A stretch of 64,000 nucleotides of DNA, taken from Bibersteinia trehalosi. Its GTDB lineage: Bacteria > Pseudomonadota > Gammaproteobacteria > Enterobacterales > Pasteurellaceae. Both the position numbers and the translations under genes were made by a program. The DNA is taken from NCBI RefSeq assembly GCF_004346205.1, contig NZ_SMAM01000001.1:371026-435025 (forward strand), in the 5' to 3' direction. Positions 30,782-41,632 of the stretch are shown here, piece after piece (the stretch's first letter is position 1; every line of letters starts with the position of its first letter). The notes beneath the pieces were generated by a model. That model ran no database searches and was not told the origin of the DNA. It saw only the letters and a program-made list of their open reading frames with translations.

Positions 30782-33397
30782 CTATGCCTTTTTACGCTCT
30801 ACCCATTTTCCATCAATATAATCCACAATCCATTTTGTTGCTTTACCGTTTTTTTCTGAATTCACGTATTGACGTTTTTCTTTACGGCTAAAGCGAATCA
30901 CGGCTTCGTTACCTTCAGGATCCTGTGTTGGAGCATTAGCTAAATAACGTAATTTTTCAGGTAAACGTTCTCGATATTGGGCTAATTCTGCCACTTTAGC
31001 AGGGCGACTTTCTCGTGATTTAGGGAAATTATGAGCCGACATAAATACCCCACTAGCCCCATCTCGCAATACAAAATACGCATCTGATTTTTCACATTTT
31101 AACTCTGGGAATGGAATTGGATCTTCTTTTGGTGGTGCAACTTCACCGCTTTTCAACACTTTACGCGTATTCTCGCAAGCAGTACAACCCATATATTTGC
31201 CAAAACGCCCCAGTTTTAAGTGCATATCCGCACCACACTTATCACATTCTACTACAGGGCCGTCATAGCCTTTGATTTTAAAGGAACCTTGCTCAATCAC
31301 ATAACCATCACAGTTTGGATTATTACCACAGATATGAATTTTACGCTCTGGATCAATCACATAGCTATCCATCGCTGTATCACATTTCGGGCAACGTTTG
31401 CGTTGGCGAAGTGCATTGGTTTCCGCTTCTTCGTCTAATACGTTCAACAATTCTGCTTCGGGAATTAAGTTGATCGTCGTTTTACAACGTTCTTTAGGCG
31501 GTAACGCATAGCCAGAGCAACCTAAAAAGACCCCTGTACTTGCAGTGCGAATTGCCATTGGGCGGTTGCATGTTGGGCAAAGAATATCGGTTTCCACCAA
31601 GTTATTCGGACGCATTCCACCTTCTAACTCATTGAGTTCTGCGGTGGTTAATTTTTCTGAAAAATCTGCAAAGAAGCGGTTAAGCTCTTCTTTCCAGTTG
31701 CTATTACCATTCGCAATTTGGTCGAGTGTATCTTCCATATTGGCGGTAAAATCGTAGTTCATTAAATCGCTAAAAGATTCATTTAGACGATCGGTGACGA
31801 TCTCGCCCATTTTTTCTGCATAGAAACGGCGGTTTTCCACACGTACATACCCACGCTCTTGAATGGTTGAAATAATCGCTGCATAGGTTGATGGGCGGCC
31901 AATACCCCGTTTTTCAAGCTCTTTTACTAATGCGGCTTCAGAATAACGAGCGGGTGGTTTGGTAAAATGTTGGCTTGGATTCACCGCTTGTAGTGCAAGC
32001 GGTTCATTTTTGCTTAAATTTGGCAATTCTTGGTCTTCTGCGGTTTTACCTTGAATTGGTAACACCTTCGTCCAACCATCAAAACGCAACACTCGCCCTT
32101 TCGTCTTCAATTCATAATCGCCAGCTTGCACAGTCACGCTTGTACTGTCATATTCCGCTGGAGGCATTTGGCAAGCAAGGAATTGTCGCCAAATTAAGTC
32201 GTAAAGGCGTTCAGCATCTTTTTCCATGCCTTTTAAATCAGCCATTTTGGTTTTTACATCAGAAGGACGAATCGCTTCGTGGGCTTCTTGAGCTTTCTCT
32301 TTACTTGCAAAGAAATTTGGTTTGCCTGGCAGATATTTCTCACCAAATTGTGCTTCAATGTAACTGCGTGCCATTGCTAAAGCATCTTGGCTTAAATTCG
32401 TACTATCGGTACGCATATAAGTGATATAACCTGCTTCATATAGACGTTGAGCTAACATCATCGTTTTCTTTACACTGAAACCTAAACGAGTGCTGGCGGC
32501 TTGTTGTAAGGTTGAAGTAATAAATGGTGGTTTGGCTTTTGACGAAGTCGGTTTTTGCTCAATTTCACTAACAATAAATGCAGAATTTTGCAGATTTTTA
32601 ACCGCTTGCTCTGCTTCATTTTGATTTTTTGCCGAGAACTTTTTGCCTTTAAAGTGCGTTAAATCAAGATTTAACCCGCCTTTTTGTGCTTGTGCTGTTG
32701 CGGCGATTTCCCAAAACTCTTCAGGTTGGAATGCCTTAATTTCACGTTCCCGCTCAACTAATAATTTCACTGCAACCGATTGCACACGACCAGCTGATAA
32801 GCCTCGTGCCACTTTTTTCCAAAGCAATGGCGACACCATAAAACCCACCACACGATCTAAGAAACGGCGGGTTTGCTGTGCGTTTACTCGGTCTAGGTTC
32901 AACTGTTCTGGCTTTTCAAAAGCCGCTTTAATCGCATTTTTAGTAATTTCGTTAAACACTACTCGAGAAAAACGGCTGTCATCTCCGCCAATCACCTCGC
33001 GTAAGTGCCACGCAATTGCTTCCCCTTCTCTATCCAAGTCGGTTGCGAGATAGATATGGTCAGCTTTTTTAGCGAGTGACTTGAGTTCAGAGACGACTTT
33101 TTCTTTACCAGCAAGAATCTGATAATTTGCTTTCCAATCGTGGTAAGGGTCTATCCCCATACGTTTAATTAACGCATTGCGATCTTTTTCTGCTTTAATT
33201 TTTGCTTTTTCTTCCGCTGATAGCCCTTTCGTAGAAATAGGCTTGGCTTTCTCGCTCTTTTCTGTCTTTTCTGCACCGCTTGTTGGCAAATCACGGATAT
33301 GCCCTACACTGGATTTCACTACGAAATCACTGCCTAAATACTTATTAATCGTTTTCGCTTTGGCTGGCGACTCAACGATCACTAATGATTTTCCCAT
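30782..33397 (-). CDS. topA: DNA topoisomerase I
   Basis: 871 residues; relaxes negative supercoils. The N-terminal TOPRIM domain holds [18 protein letters not shown] and the acidic [13 protein letters not shown]. The nicking tyrosine is in [15 protein letters not shown]-terminal zinc ribbons have [22 protein letters not shown] and CTAC-type pairs. Full length. A converging truncated transposase and a terminator lie past its 3' end. Confidence 0.98.
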   Translation of the reverse strand: MGKSLVIVESPAKAKTINKYLGSDFVVKSSVGHIRDLPTSGAEKTEKSEKAKPISTKGLSAEEKAKIKAEKDRNALIKRMGIDPYHDWKANYQILAGKEKVVSELKSLAKKADHIYLATDLDREGEAIAWHLREVIGGDDSRFSRVVFNEITKNAIKAAFEKPEQLNLDRVNAQQTRRFLDRVVGFMVSPLLWKKVARGLSAGRVQSVAVKLLVEREREIKAFQPEEFWEIAATAQAQKGGLNLDLTHFKGKKFSAKNQNEAEQAVKNLQNSAFIVSEIEQKPTSSKAKPPFITSTLQQAASTRLGFSVKKTMMLAQRLYEAGYITYMRTDSTNLSQDALAMARSYIEAQFGEKYLPGKPNFFASKEKAQEAHEAIRPSDVKTKMADLKGMEKDAERLYDLIWRQFLACQMPPAEYDSTSVTVQAGDYELKTKGRVLRFDGWTKVLPIQGKTAEDQELPNLSKNEPLALQAVNPSQHFTKPPARYSEAALVKELEKRGIGRPSTYAAIISTIQERGYVRVENRRFYAEKMGEIVTDRLNESFSDLMNYDFTANMEDTLDQIANGNSNWKEELNRFFADFSEKLTTAELNELEGGMRPNNLVETDILCPTCNRPMAIRTASTGVFLGCSGYALPPKERCKTTINLIPEAELLNVLDEEAETNALRQRKRCPKCDTAMDSYVIDPERKIHICGNNPNCDGYVIEQGSFKIKGYDGPVVECDKCGADMHLKLGRFGKYMGCTACENTRKVLKSGEVAPPKEDPIPFPELKCEKSDAYFVLRDGASGVFMSAHNFPKSRESRPAKVAELAQYRERLPEKLRYLANAPTQDPEGNEAVIRFSRKEKRQYVNSEKNGKATKWIVDYIDGKWVERKKA

Positions 33398-33497
33398 ACC
33401 TATTCCTAATTAATTTCTGCTATTCAGCTCAAAATGCGCGAACTCTAACAAGCTCACACAAAAAAAACAAGTTCACACTCATCAAACGAATAAACTA

Positions 33498-33518
33498 AAG
33501 GCAATTTTTCATTGCCTT
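33498..33518 (-). terminator. Weak hairpin after sapD
   Basis: AAGGCAAT (33498-33505) and ATTGCCTT (33511-33518) around TTTTC, followed on the minus strand by an AT-rich run. It marks the end of the tyrR-sap operon with no sapF before it. Confidence 0.5.
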
Positions 33519-33543
33519 ATAGCTTAATAATACAATTAAATGG

Positions 33544-34581
33544 CTATGCTTCTTTTTCATTTACCACAATCGGTATATTTTCTTCTTTGCGCAATAAGTT
33601 TTGCTCACGAAAATTAATTGGGAAATGACAAGCAAATTCATGCTGTTTAAGTTTACGTAATGGTGGCTTTTGCCCACATTTCCGTTGCGCAAAGGGACAA
33701 CGAGGCCCAAGGCGGCAACCTATTGGCATATTTTGCAACATGGGTACAGCGCCTTTTAAACTATTTAAATGGCTTTTAAACGGCAATGGATTCGAAAAAT
33801 CCGGCACACTATTGAGCAACACGGATGTATAAGGGTGATAAGGGCTTTTCATCAATGTTTCTTTATCAGCAATCTCCACGGTCTGTCCGCAATATAGCAC
33901 ATTAAAATGATCGACCCATTTATAGATACTTTGAATCTCATTACTCACCAGAATAATAGAAGTACCGAGGTTTTTGTTCATGCTGGATAACAAGCGATAT
34001 ATTTGCAAGCGTGTACTCGGCTCCATGGTATTAGTTGGTTCATCCGCCACTAACAACCTTGGCTGATTTGCTACTGCCATCGCAATCATGACTTTCTGCG
34101 CCTCACCTTCTGTAATATCACAGGGATAACTTTGCATAATATCTTGATGATCTTTAATGCCAACTTTATGCAACAATTCTATTGCTTTACGCTTACGCCA
34201 AGTAAAAAATTGCCACCACTTACCTTTAAATAGAATAGTTTGAATAAGTTGTTTCCCAATAGGTTGGCTAGGGTCCAAACAGGATAGAGGGTCTTGAAAG
34301 ATCATAGAAATATCTCCTCCCACTAATTGGCGCCGCTGGTGTGGCGACAACTTTAAAAGTTCTACGTCATTGAACCGAAAGCGATCTGCACTAACAATCC
34401 ATTCATCTTTAACTAAGCCGCAGATAACTTTTGCAATCAAACTTTTACCAGAGCCACTCTCTCCAACTAAGCCACATACATCACCACTATCAAGCGTTAA
34501 ATTGATATTATCTACCATTTTAATCCGCCCATTAGGCGTATCAATTTCAATACTTAAATGCCGAATATCTAATAAAGCCAT
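33544..34581 (-). CDS. sapD: Peptide ABC transporter ATPase SapD
   Basis: 345 residues. Walker A GLVGESGSGKSL, the SapD-type signature TEGEAQKVMIAMAVANQPR in place of the usual LSGGQ, and Walker B LLVADEPTN. The C-terminal oligopeptide-transporter domain has the cysteine cluster CRLGPRCPFAQRKCGQ. It energises uptake of antimicrobial peptides and heme-type ligands by the Sap system in Haemophilus. Last gene of the operon here; the usual second ATPase gene sapF does not follow. Confidence 0.93.
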   Translation of the reverse strand: MALLDIRHLSIEIDTPNGRIKMVDNINLTLDSGDVCGLVGESGSGKSLIAKVICGLVKDEWIVSADRFRFNDVELLKLSPHQRRQLVGGDISMIFQDPLSCLDPSQPIGKQLIQTILFKGKWWQFFTWRKRKAIELLHKVGIKDHQDIMQSYPCDITEGEAQKVMIAMAVANQPRLLVADEPTNTMEPSTRLQIYRLLSSMNKNLGTSIILVSNEIQSIYKWVDHFNVLYCGQTVEIADKETLMKSPYHPYTSVLLNSVPDFSNPLPFKSHLNSLKGAVPMLQNMPIGCRLGPRCPFAQRKCGQKPPLRKLKQHEFACHFPINFREQNLLRKEENIPIVVNEKEA

Positions 34582-34590
34582 ATTTCCTCG

Positions 34591-35481
34591 TTAATGACGA
34601 TATTGACGTAACACACGTACGATGCTGTTACCAAGCAATGCAATGATAAGCACGCTAAACACGATGGCTAAGCCAGGCAATACGACTGTCCAAGGCGCAA
34701 TATAAATTAGGTCGATTGCATCACGAATCATTGCTCCCCATTCTGCTGTTTGGCTTTCTGCGCCCAATGAAATGAAGCTAAGCGCACTAATGTCAATTAC
34801 CGCGATCGTAAAAATCTGACAGAGCTCTTTAATCGCCACAATACTTACATTTGGCAAGACTACCTTTTTGATCAGTGTCCATTTATCTGCACCATCTAAA
34901 ATTAATGTCACCACATACTCACGTTTTAATTCACGTCTTGTTGTTTGATAGATTCGGTGAATAAAATGCGGTAGTAGTGCTAAAAATACCGCAAGCATCG
35001 CATTGATCAAATTCGGAGTCATTAGCGTAGCAATAATAATTGCTATCAGTAACACCGGCGTAAATAAAAAAGTATCAAATAGATGGCTAAGCAACAATAT
35101 AGGGCTTCCTTTTTGGATTCCAGTCAGAATCCCTATAATTCCACCAATAATAGCTACTGAAGCACTAATCAAGAGTGCCGAGCCCACGGTGTAATAAAAA
35201 CCGTATAAAATACGGCTAAAGACATCTCGCCCTAAATTATCTGTGCCAAAAAAATGACTAATTTGTCCCTCATTGCTCCATGAAGGGGGCATAAGCTCAA
35301 ACCCTACAAATTGCTGATCTGAACTGTAAGGTGCTAATAAATAACCCGCAAAAACTAATATCAACAACGCGATGAATAGCACTAAACTAATGAGTGCTAG
35401 CCGATCTTTACGGAGTTGCTGCCAAAACTGACGAAAATAATCCTGCTGACGAAATTGTTCTGGCTCTTGATTATTTAGCAT
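34591..35481 (-). CDS. sapC: Sap peptide transporter permease SapC
   Basis: 296 residues from ATG 35481, chosen because AAGGA sits just upstream; an earlier in-frame start at 35511 would lie deep within sapB. Six predicted membrane helices, with the permease motif around DGADKWTLIKKVVLPNV (EAA loop). It overlaps the end of sapB by 11 bp, so translation is coupled. Confidence 0.92.
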   Translation of the reverse strand: MLNNQEPEQFRQQDYFRQFWQQLRKDRLALISLVLFIALLILVFAGYLLAPYSSDQQFVGFELMPPSWSNEGQISHFFGTDNLGRDVFSRILYGFYYTVGSALLISASVAIIGGIIGILTGIQKGSPILLLSHLFDTFLFTPVLLIAIIIATLMTPNLINAMLAVFLALLPHFIHRIYQTTRRELKREYVVTLILDGADKWTLIKKVVLPNVSIVAIKELCQIFTIAVIDISALSFISLGAESQTAEWGAMIRDAIDLIYIAPWTVVLPGLAIVFSVLIIALLGNSIVRVLRQYRH

Positions 35482-36433
35482 TAAACCAATCCTTTTTATG
35501 CGAAGGGTCACACAATGTCGTGACCAAGCTGGCTAAAAGATCAACGCCTAAGACAAAGACCCCAATTGCCATTACACCGGCTGAAATCGCTTGATAATCT
35601 TGTAGTGCAAGCGCATTAATTAGCCAGCGACCAATCCCCCCCCAGCTCACAACATTCTCGACCAACATGCTAAATGCGAATACTAAAGTGACATTCCGTG
35701 CAATCATCGGGATTAGTGGTGGCAAAGTATTGCGTAAAACGTGCCGATACCATACTTTTAGTGGAGACCACCCTCGTGTACGCGCCACTTTAACGTAATT
35801 CTGTCTTAATACATATTCTGCGCGTTCTGCTGTGAATCGCATTGTTTCCAATGTCGCCGGTACTGCTAATATGAGCGTAGGTAACGCTAAATGCTGTAAG
35901 GCACTTTGCATCATCTTCAGCTTATATGGGCTATCTGATAAAAAAATATCAATCAGTTTAACTCCTGTAATACTCTGCACAGCATAAATTGGGTGGATTT
36001 CACCCATAGCCGCAATTTCCCAGCTATTCATTGATGCATACGCCTGTAAAACAATGGCTAACCAAAATACAGGTACTGCAAGACTTAATGAACCCAAGGA
36101 TAGCAATAACTTGCCAAATATGTTTTTACGTTGTGTAATACCTAAAAAACCAAGCGGAATACCGAGCAGTAGAGACAATACTATGGCAGCTACCGTTAAT
36201 GAGATAGTAGCGGGGAATACTTGCAAAATCTGCTTTAATAGCGGCTCACCTGTGCTATGGCTAATCCCCAGATCACCTCGTAAAAAATCCTGTAAATAGC
36301 CGAAATAGTTTGTAATAGCATAGCTATCAAACTGATAAATCGGATCTCGCAGCAGAATGTTATAACTAATTATTGATAGAATTCCTAATGTGATTAAGGT
36401 CAATAATAGCTTCTGAATAAAGCGAATCAGCAT
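35471..36433 (-). CDS. sapB: Sap peptide transporter permease SapB
   Basis: 320 residues of the DppB/OppB permease type. The first helix is LLLTLITLGILSIISYN, and the EAA-like loop is KVARTRGWSPLKVWYRHVLRN near residue 210. Its start overlaps the sapA stop by one base (TAATG) and its end overlaps sapC. Confidence 0.94.
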   Translation of the reverse strand: MLIRFIQKLLLTLITLGILSIISYNILLRDPIYQFDSYAITNYFGYLQDFLRGDLGISHSTGEPLLKQILQVFPATISLTVAAIVLSLLLGIPLGFLGITQRKNIFGKLLLSLGSLSLAVPVFWLAIVLQAYASMNSWEIAAMGEIHPIYAVQSITGVKLIDIFLSDSPYKLKMMQSALQHLALPTLILAVPATLETMRFTAERAEYVLRQNYVKVARTRGWSPLKVWYRHVLRNTLPPLIPMIARNVTLVFAFSMLVENVVSWGGIGRWLINALALQDYQAISAGVMAIGVFVLGVDLLASLVTTLCDPSHKKDWFNAK

Positions 36434-38097
36434 TATTTCAATCTCATTTTAGATAAATTTACCTGTCCGAAAGGGGTAATATCCACTTTCTCCACATCAT
36501 TATTCGCGACCAACAAACGTTTTACATTTACTAATGGGAAAAGCGGTAATTGCTCTTCAAGCATACGCTGCGCTTGCAGATAAAGTAGCTGACGTAAAGC
36601 ATTGTCTTGCGTTAATCGGGCGTAATTCAGCACATGATCAAATTCATCGTTACACCAGTTTGCTAAATTTGTCACTGAGTTTTTCGCTTGACAGGCAAGC
36701 ATAGACGATAAAAAACTATCTGGGTCAAAATCATTCGCAAGCCAACCACTTAAAATCATATCGTAGTCAGCATTTTCTTCTTCCAAACGCTGCGTTAAAT
36801 AAGCTCGACTAACCGCTTTTACTTTAATAGGAATACCCGCCTGAGCAAGATCAAAGCGGATCATCTCTGCCATTTTCATTGGATTTGCGTTATATACTCG
36901 CTTTTCATCCACCACCCACAGTATCAACGGCTTATTATCAAACTGAGGCTCTTGTCGATGCTGTATTTCTTGGTAAGGATAACTAGTGAGATTCTCTACC
37001 GCGGCTAATACCTGAGGCACAACATTTTGTGGCACTTCTGCTCTGCCATAAAATAGCATCTGTACAATTCTCTGACGATTAATTGCCTGAGTAATACGCT
37101 TACGCAGTGTAATATCATATGCAATCGCTCGGTCAAAATTAAACGCCAAGTAGGCAAGATTTGCCCCTGAGCGCTCTACCAAATAGCCCTTCTCATCTTT
37201 TAAAATCTGTAATTGACTTGGCTCAGGAAATGCAGCTACATCACATTCACCATTTAAGAATTTTGCCATGCGCCCAGTGCCGCTAGTCGAAAAATCCACA
37301 ATCATATGGCTAATATGTGCTTTTTCTCCCCAATAATGAGGGTTCGCTTTCAGGCGCACAGAGTCATTTTGAATATAACTTTCGAGCTGATACACACCTG
37401 TGCCCACAGGTAATAAATCTAGCATCACTAAATTTTCATCTGCATTTAATTGCAAAGCATATTCTTTCGACAAAATTACCGCAAACTGACTAGCTAAATG
37501 CGAGAGCAACGAATTATCTGGTTTCGTTAAATAAATTTTAACAACATGGCTGCTCGGTGCAGATATTTTTGCAATTTTACTTTTAAGATCAATACTCTCA
37601 AAAAAAGGAAAATGCGTACGAGATGCCAAAACACGAGCCAAATCACTTTGATTGCGCTGTATTTCACTTTGTTCTTCTTTATGTGTCATGGACAAATCTG
37701 CATTTTCCTGACCGATCACTCGATTTAAAGAAAATAATACATCTTCTGCGTTAAAAAAGCGTGTAGGCGTGAACCAGCTGGTTTGATGAAATGCAACATT
37801 TTCACGCAGATAAAATGTAATTTCCAAGCCATCGTCACTCACCTCAAAACGTTTAGCTAAAGCAGGCTTTAACGTATTGCTTTCAGCATCAAAACTAAGC
37901 AACTTATCATATATCTGTTCCGTTACCACATTCATATTAGTGCCAAGATCGGCTTTTTGTGGATTAAATGAAAAACCAGATACACTGGTACAATAAACCA
38001 AGCTATCTTGCAAGAGATTCGCGGGAATACTCGGTGCAGACAAAGCTGATTTTGCACAAAACAGCGAAAAAATAAGCGCTTGTAACTTCAATTTCAT
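36433..38097 (-). CDS. sapA: Sap periplasmic peptide-binding protein SapA
   Basis: 554 residues of the SBP family 5 (DppA/OppA-like). A signal peptide covers about residues 1-20 (LQALIFSLFCAKSALSAPS). Typical text: YDKLLSFDAESNTLKPALA and DYDMILSGWLANDFDPDSF. In H. influenzae SapA binds antimicrobial peptides and heme for import. Its ATG overlaps the tyrR stop in ATGA. Confidence 0.94.
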   Translation of the reverse strand: MKLKLQALIFSLFCAKSALSAPSIPANLLQDSLVYCTSVSGFSFNPQKADLGTNMNVVTEQIYDKLLSFDAESNTLKPALAKRFEVSDDGLEITFYLRENVAFHQTSWFTPTRFFNAEDVLFSLNRVIGQENADLSMTHKEEQSEIQRNQSDLARVLASRTHFPFFESIDLKSKIAKISAPSSHVVKIYLTKPDNSLLSHLASQFAVILSKEYALQLNADENLVMLDLLPVGTGVYQLESYIQNDSVRLKANPHYWGEKAHISHMIVDFSTSGTGRMAKFLNGECDVAAFPEPSQLQILKDEKGYLVERSGANLAYLAFNFDRAIAYDITLRKRITQAINRQRIVQMLFYGRAEVPQNVVPQVLAAVENLTSYPYQEIQHRQEPQFDNKPLILWVVDEKRVYNANPMKMAEMIRFDLAQAGIPIKVKAVSRAYLTQRLEEENADYDMILSGWLANDFDPDSFLSSMLACQAKNSVTNLANWCNDEFDHVLNYARLTQDNALRQLLYLQAQRMLEEQLPLFPLVNVKRLLVANNDVEKVDITPFGQVNLSKMRLK

Positions 38098-39692
38098 TGC
38101 TTGCCAATCCCATAAAGACGCAATTTATTCGCCACCGCGGTATGCGAAAGCCCTAAACGTTGAGCGAGTTTACGTGTACTTGGATACTCTGCGTAAAACT
38201 TGCGTAAAAGCGAAGCTTCAAAGCGATCGACTAACTCTTCTAAACTATGATTGGCTAGACTATCCAGATCAAAGTCATTTGGCACATCGTCTGGCAGATT
38301 TAAATCCGCTAGACTCAATTGCCCATTAGCTAAGCTGCAAGCACGGAAAATCGCGTTATATAATTCTCGTAAATTGCCCGGCCAATAGTAATTTTGCAAT
38401 GCTTGTACAAATTCTGGTGGATAAGTTGGCTTTTCAATTGCCAGTTGTTGGCTAATCTGTGTAACAAAATGCTCCGTTAATAGCGGTAAATCGCCTTGTC
38501 GTTCCCGCAATGGCGGTAAATTTAGCGTTAAGACATTTAAACGATGATAAAGATCTTCACGCAATTTACCCTCTGCAACTAGCGAAGCCAGAGATTTTTG
38601 CGATGTACAGATCACTCTAACATCCACTTGAATTTCACGATCCTCTCCCACTCGACGGAAAGAGCCATCATTTAAAAAACGTAAGAGTTTTGCCTGCATC
38701 TCTAATGAGAGCTCGGCAACCGCATCAAGCAAGACTGTTCCGCCATTTGCGTATTCGAAGAAGCCGATACTATCTATGCCGTTACCGCGATGCCCAAACA
38801 TTTCACTTTCTGCATCTTCAGCAGGCAAACCGGCACAATTTACTGCAATAAATTTTTGCTCACGCCGGAAGCTAAATTGATGACAAGCTTTTGCTAAGAG
38901 ATCTTTACCCGTACCAGTTTCCCCTTGGATTAATAATGGTGCATCTAATAAAGCAAATTTTTTTGCTTGTTCAATCACCGCTTGCATTTTATGACTCTGA
39001 GCCACAACTTGATCAAATTCACTGTATTGGCTGGCCATGAAATGACGTAAATCCAACTGCATTCTTTGTGGCTGTAAATTAACCACATAGCCTACAATTT
39101 GATTTTGCTGCTCTTCTCGTAATAGGAGTGGCAACAAATCTAGCTGCCACAACTGCTCATTAAATTGTGTGGCATGGGAAATAGGCTGTAGATGTGCAAT
39201 CTGTGCATTGCGCCCTTTTTCTAAATACGCCCCATACCATTTGGTTCGATTTAAATTTGGCATCACCTCATTTAGTGGCAATTGTTCCAGATGCTGAATG
39301 CTATCTTGCTTACGCTTAGGTAAGTTCAAACGATAAATTGGTAATAAAAGTTTACATGCTTGGGAATTAGCAAATGTAATTTTGCCGTGAATATCCAAAG
39401 AGAGCACAGGATTAGGTAACGCTTCTAATAAAGCTTGCAATTCGAGCTGCTTACGCTCTTGAGGAAGGTGGGGAATTGTATGCACAGTTAAAACACTAGC
39501 AATCTGCTGAATTTCAGTAATCAATTGTTGCATAGCATGCTCTGCAACTTTCTCCGTACGTAAATAAATCAGCCCCTTCTCTGCAAGTTTCTCGAGTTCA
39601 ATGGCTTCTAAGTTAATATTCTGTTCTGCTAATAATTTAAGCAAGTCTTGAGCGATACCGACTCGTTCAATACATTCGATCACTAAACGCAT
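38094..39692 (-). CDS. tyrR: Transcriptional regulator TyrR
   Basis: 532 residues from ATG 39692, with AGGGAA upstream; the frame extends 35 codons further without family similarity. An N-terminal ACT domain (MRLVIECIERVGIAQDLL) is followed by a PAS domain (LPNPVLSLDIHGKITFANSQA), an AAA+ module with GETGTGKDLLAKA, and a C-terminal Fis-like HTH (STRKLAQRLGLSHTAVANKL). The GAFTGA loop needed for sigma-54 contact is absent, as in E. coli TyrR, so it should act with sigma-70 in response to aromatic amino acids. First gene of the tyrR-sapABCD operon. Confidence 0.94.
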   Translation of the reverse strand: MRLVIECIERVGIAQDLLKLLAEQNINLEAIELEKLAEKGLIYLRTEKVAEHAMQQLITEIQQIASVLTVHTIPHLPQERKQLELQALLEALPNPVLSLDIHGKITFANSQACKLLLPIYRLNLPKRKQDSIQHLEQLPLNEVMPNLNRTKWYGAYLEKGRNAQIAHLQPISHATQFNEQLWQLDLLPLLLREEQQNQIVGYVVNLQPQRMQLDLRHFMASQYSEFDQVVAQSHKMQAVIEQAKKFALLDAPLLIQGETGTGKDLLAKACHQFSFRREQKFIAVNCAGLPAEDAESEMFGHRGNGIDSIGFFEYANGGTVLLDAVAELSLEMQAKLLRFLNDGSFRRVGEDREIQVDVRVICTSQKSLASLVAEGKLREDLYHRLNVLTLNLPPLRERQGDLPLLTEHFVTQISQQLAIEKPTYPPEFVQALQNYYWPGNLRELYNAIFRACSLANGQLSLADLNLPDDVPNDFDLDSLANHSLEELVDRFEASLLRKFYAEYPSTRKLAQRLGLSHTAVANKLRLYGIGKQ

Positions 39693-39797
39693 AATTATTC
39701 CCTTTGGTAAAATTTGCCACAATCTAAACCGCTTGATAATGGCGCATATCATACCCTGTAAACAACCAAATTGGAAACTTTTGTTTACAAAAAACAA

Positions 39798-39819
39798 AAG
39801 GCGGTTAAAAAACCGCCTT
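39798..39819 (-). terminator. Terminator after pyrH
   Basis: AAGGCGGTT (39798-39806) with AACCGCCTT (39811-39819), then TTTTGTTTT on the minus strand; ends the rpsB-tsf-pyrH region. Confidence 0.85.
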
Positions 39820-39837
39820 GGTAGTTATAACTAACCA

Positions 39838-40551
39838 TTAAGAAATAGTCGTACCTTCTTCCGTACCGGTAATCACCTGTTTTAATGCTCCAGCTTTTCC
39901 CATATTAAATACGCGAATTGGCATACCATGGTCACGTGCAAGAGTAAAGGCTGCTAAATCCATCACTTGAAGCTCTTTATCAATAACTTCCTCATAGCTC
40001 AATGCTTTGTATAATACCGCATCTGGATTTTTCGCTGGATCTTTATCATATACACCATCCACTTTAGTCGCTTTCAATACCACATCGGCTTCAATTTCAA
40101 TACCACGTAAACAAGCTGCAGAATCAGTAGTAAAGAATGGGCTACCAGTACCCGCAGAGAAAATTACCACACGTTTTTCACGCAACATTTTGATCGCTTC
40201 AGACCAGTTGTAGGTATCACAAATACCATTTAATTGGAAAGCAGACATTAATTTTGCATTGACATCAGCACGGAATAAAGAGTCACGCATTGCTAAGCCG
40301 TTCATTACCGTTGCAAGCATCCCCATGTGGTCACCAACAACACGATTCATACCTGCTTTTGCTAGTTTTGCACCACGGAATAAGTTACCGCCACCAAGCA
40401 CAACACCGACCTCTACGCCCATTTCAATCAATTCTTTAATTTCTAACGCCATACGATCCAAAATAGATGGATCAATACCGAAACCCTCTTCACCTTGCAG
40501 TGCCTCACCACTAAGTTTTAATAAAATACGTTTATAGATTGGAGCTGACAT
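39838..40551 (-). CDS. pyrH: Uridylate kinase
   Basis: 237 residues; phosphorylates UMP to UDP. Start ATG 40551 ([18 protein letters not shown]), with AGAGGT upstream. The longer open frame to 40752 would run into tsf and is not used. Amino-acid-kinase fold: [37 protein letters not shown]. Standard rpsB-tsf-pyrH neighbourhood. Confidence 0.97.
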   Translation of the reverse strand: MSAPIYKRILLKLSGEALQGEEGFGIDPSILDRMALEIKELIEMGVEVGVVLGGGNLFRGAKLAKAGMNRVVGDHMGMLATVMNGLAMRDSLFRADVNAKLMSAFQLNGICDTYNWSEAIKMLREKRVVIFSAGTGSPFFTTDSAACLRGIEIEADVVLKATKVDGVYDKDPAKNPDAVLYKALSYEEVIDKELQVMDLAAFTLARDHGMPIRVFNMGKAGALKQVITGTEEGTTIS

Positions 40552-40649
40552 CTGAATACCTCTTTTATTATCACATGGAAACCTAATAAAAAGCGGTTTG
40601 CAAAATTTCCTTGAAAACACACCGCTTGTGATTAAATTTCTAACCATAA

Positions 40650-40673
40650 AAAAGGCGGAAATCTCCGCCTTTT
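40650..40673 (-). terminator. Terminator after tsf
   Basis: AAAAGGCGGA (40650-40659) with TCCGCCTTTT (40664-40673) around AATC; 9 bp past the tsf stop. Confidence 0.85.
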
Positions 40674-40681
40674 TAGAAGAA

Positions 40682-41533
40682 TTAAGCGTTACCGCCAGTG
40701 ATTTTTGCAACTTCTGCTGCGAAATCTTCTTCTTTCTTCTCGATACCTTCACCGACTTCTAAACGAATGAAGTTAGAAACAGAAGTGTTTACTGATTTTA
40801 AGAAATCACCTACAGAAACAGATGGATCCATTACGAATGGCTGACCAGTTAATGAAACTTCGCCAGTGAATTTCTTCATACGACCTTCAACCATTTTCTC
40901 TGCGATTTCTTTTGGTTTACCAGAGTTCATTGCAATATCAATTTGGATTTGACGCTCTTTCTCAACCACTTCAGCAGAAACATCTTCTGGGTTTACGAAT
41001 TCTGGTTTGCTTGCAGCAACGTGCATTGCAACTTTTTTCAGCTCTTCTTCAGAACCTTCACCTGCTACTAATACACCGATTTTCGCACCGTGTAAGTATT
41101 GTGCAATTACGTTACCTTCTAAGTATTGAACACGGCGAATGTTCATGTTCTCACCGATTTTTGCTACTAATGCAACACGTTTTTCTTCAAATTGTGCTGC
41201 TAATGCTTCGATAGAGATGTCTTTATTTGCAGCAGCATAGTCTGCAACTTCATTTGCAAGACCAACGAAACCAGCATCTTTTGCAACGAAGTCAGTTTGG
41301 CAGTTCATTTCAACTAATACACCAAAACCGTTTGCAATACGCGCAAGAATGACACCTTCAGCTGCCACATTACCTGCTTTTTTCGCTGCTTTTGCTTGAC
41401 CAGATTTACGCATGTTATCGATTGCTAATTCGATATCACCATTTGCTTCTACTAACGCTTTTTTACATTCCATCATACCTGCGCCAGTACGTTCACGCAG
41501 TTCTTTCACTAATGATGCTGTGATTTCAGCCAT
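40682..41533 (-). CDS. tsf: Elongation factor Ts
   Basis: 283 residues; nucleotide exchange factor for EF-Tu. N-terminal UBA-like domain and signature [19 protein letters not shown]; the core contains [12 protein letters not shown], the segment contacting EF-Tu. Between rpsB and pyrH, with hairpins on both sides allowing separate dosage. Confidence 0.98.
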   Translation of the reverse strand: MAEITASLVKELRERTGAGMMECKKALVEANGDIELAIDNMRKSGQAKAAKKAGNVAAEGVILARIANGFGVLVEMNCQTDFVAKDAGFVGLANEVADYAAANKDISIEALAAQFEEKRVALVAKIGENMNIRRVQYLEGNVIAQYLHGAKIGVLVAGEGSEEELKKVAMHVAASKPEFVNPEDVSAEVVEKERQIQIDIAMNSGKPKEIAEKMVEGRMKKFTGEVSLTGQPFVMDPSVSVGDFLKSVNTSVSNFIRLEVGEGIEKKEEDFAAEVAKITGGNA

Positions 41534-41564
41534 TTTAAAATTCCTCTTAAGTATAGATAAAGAA

Positions 41565-41589
41565 AAGCAGGGGAATTTCGCCCCTGCTT
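41565..41589 (-). terminator. Hairpin between rpsB and tsf
   Basis: AAGCAGGGG (41565-41573) pairs with CCCCTGCTT (41581-41589); TTTTC follows on the minus strand. Probably a partial terminator lowering tsf relative to rpsB. Confidence 0.75.
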
Positions 41590-41632
41590 CACCGTTTAGG
41601 ATGTGTTTTAAGGGCGTGCCTTAAATTAATGA

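Noticed and set aside
40552..40752. Longer N-terminus for UMP kinase
   Set aside because: It would run into tsf and across the terminator at 40650-40673; the family start and ribosome site are at 40551.
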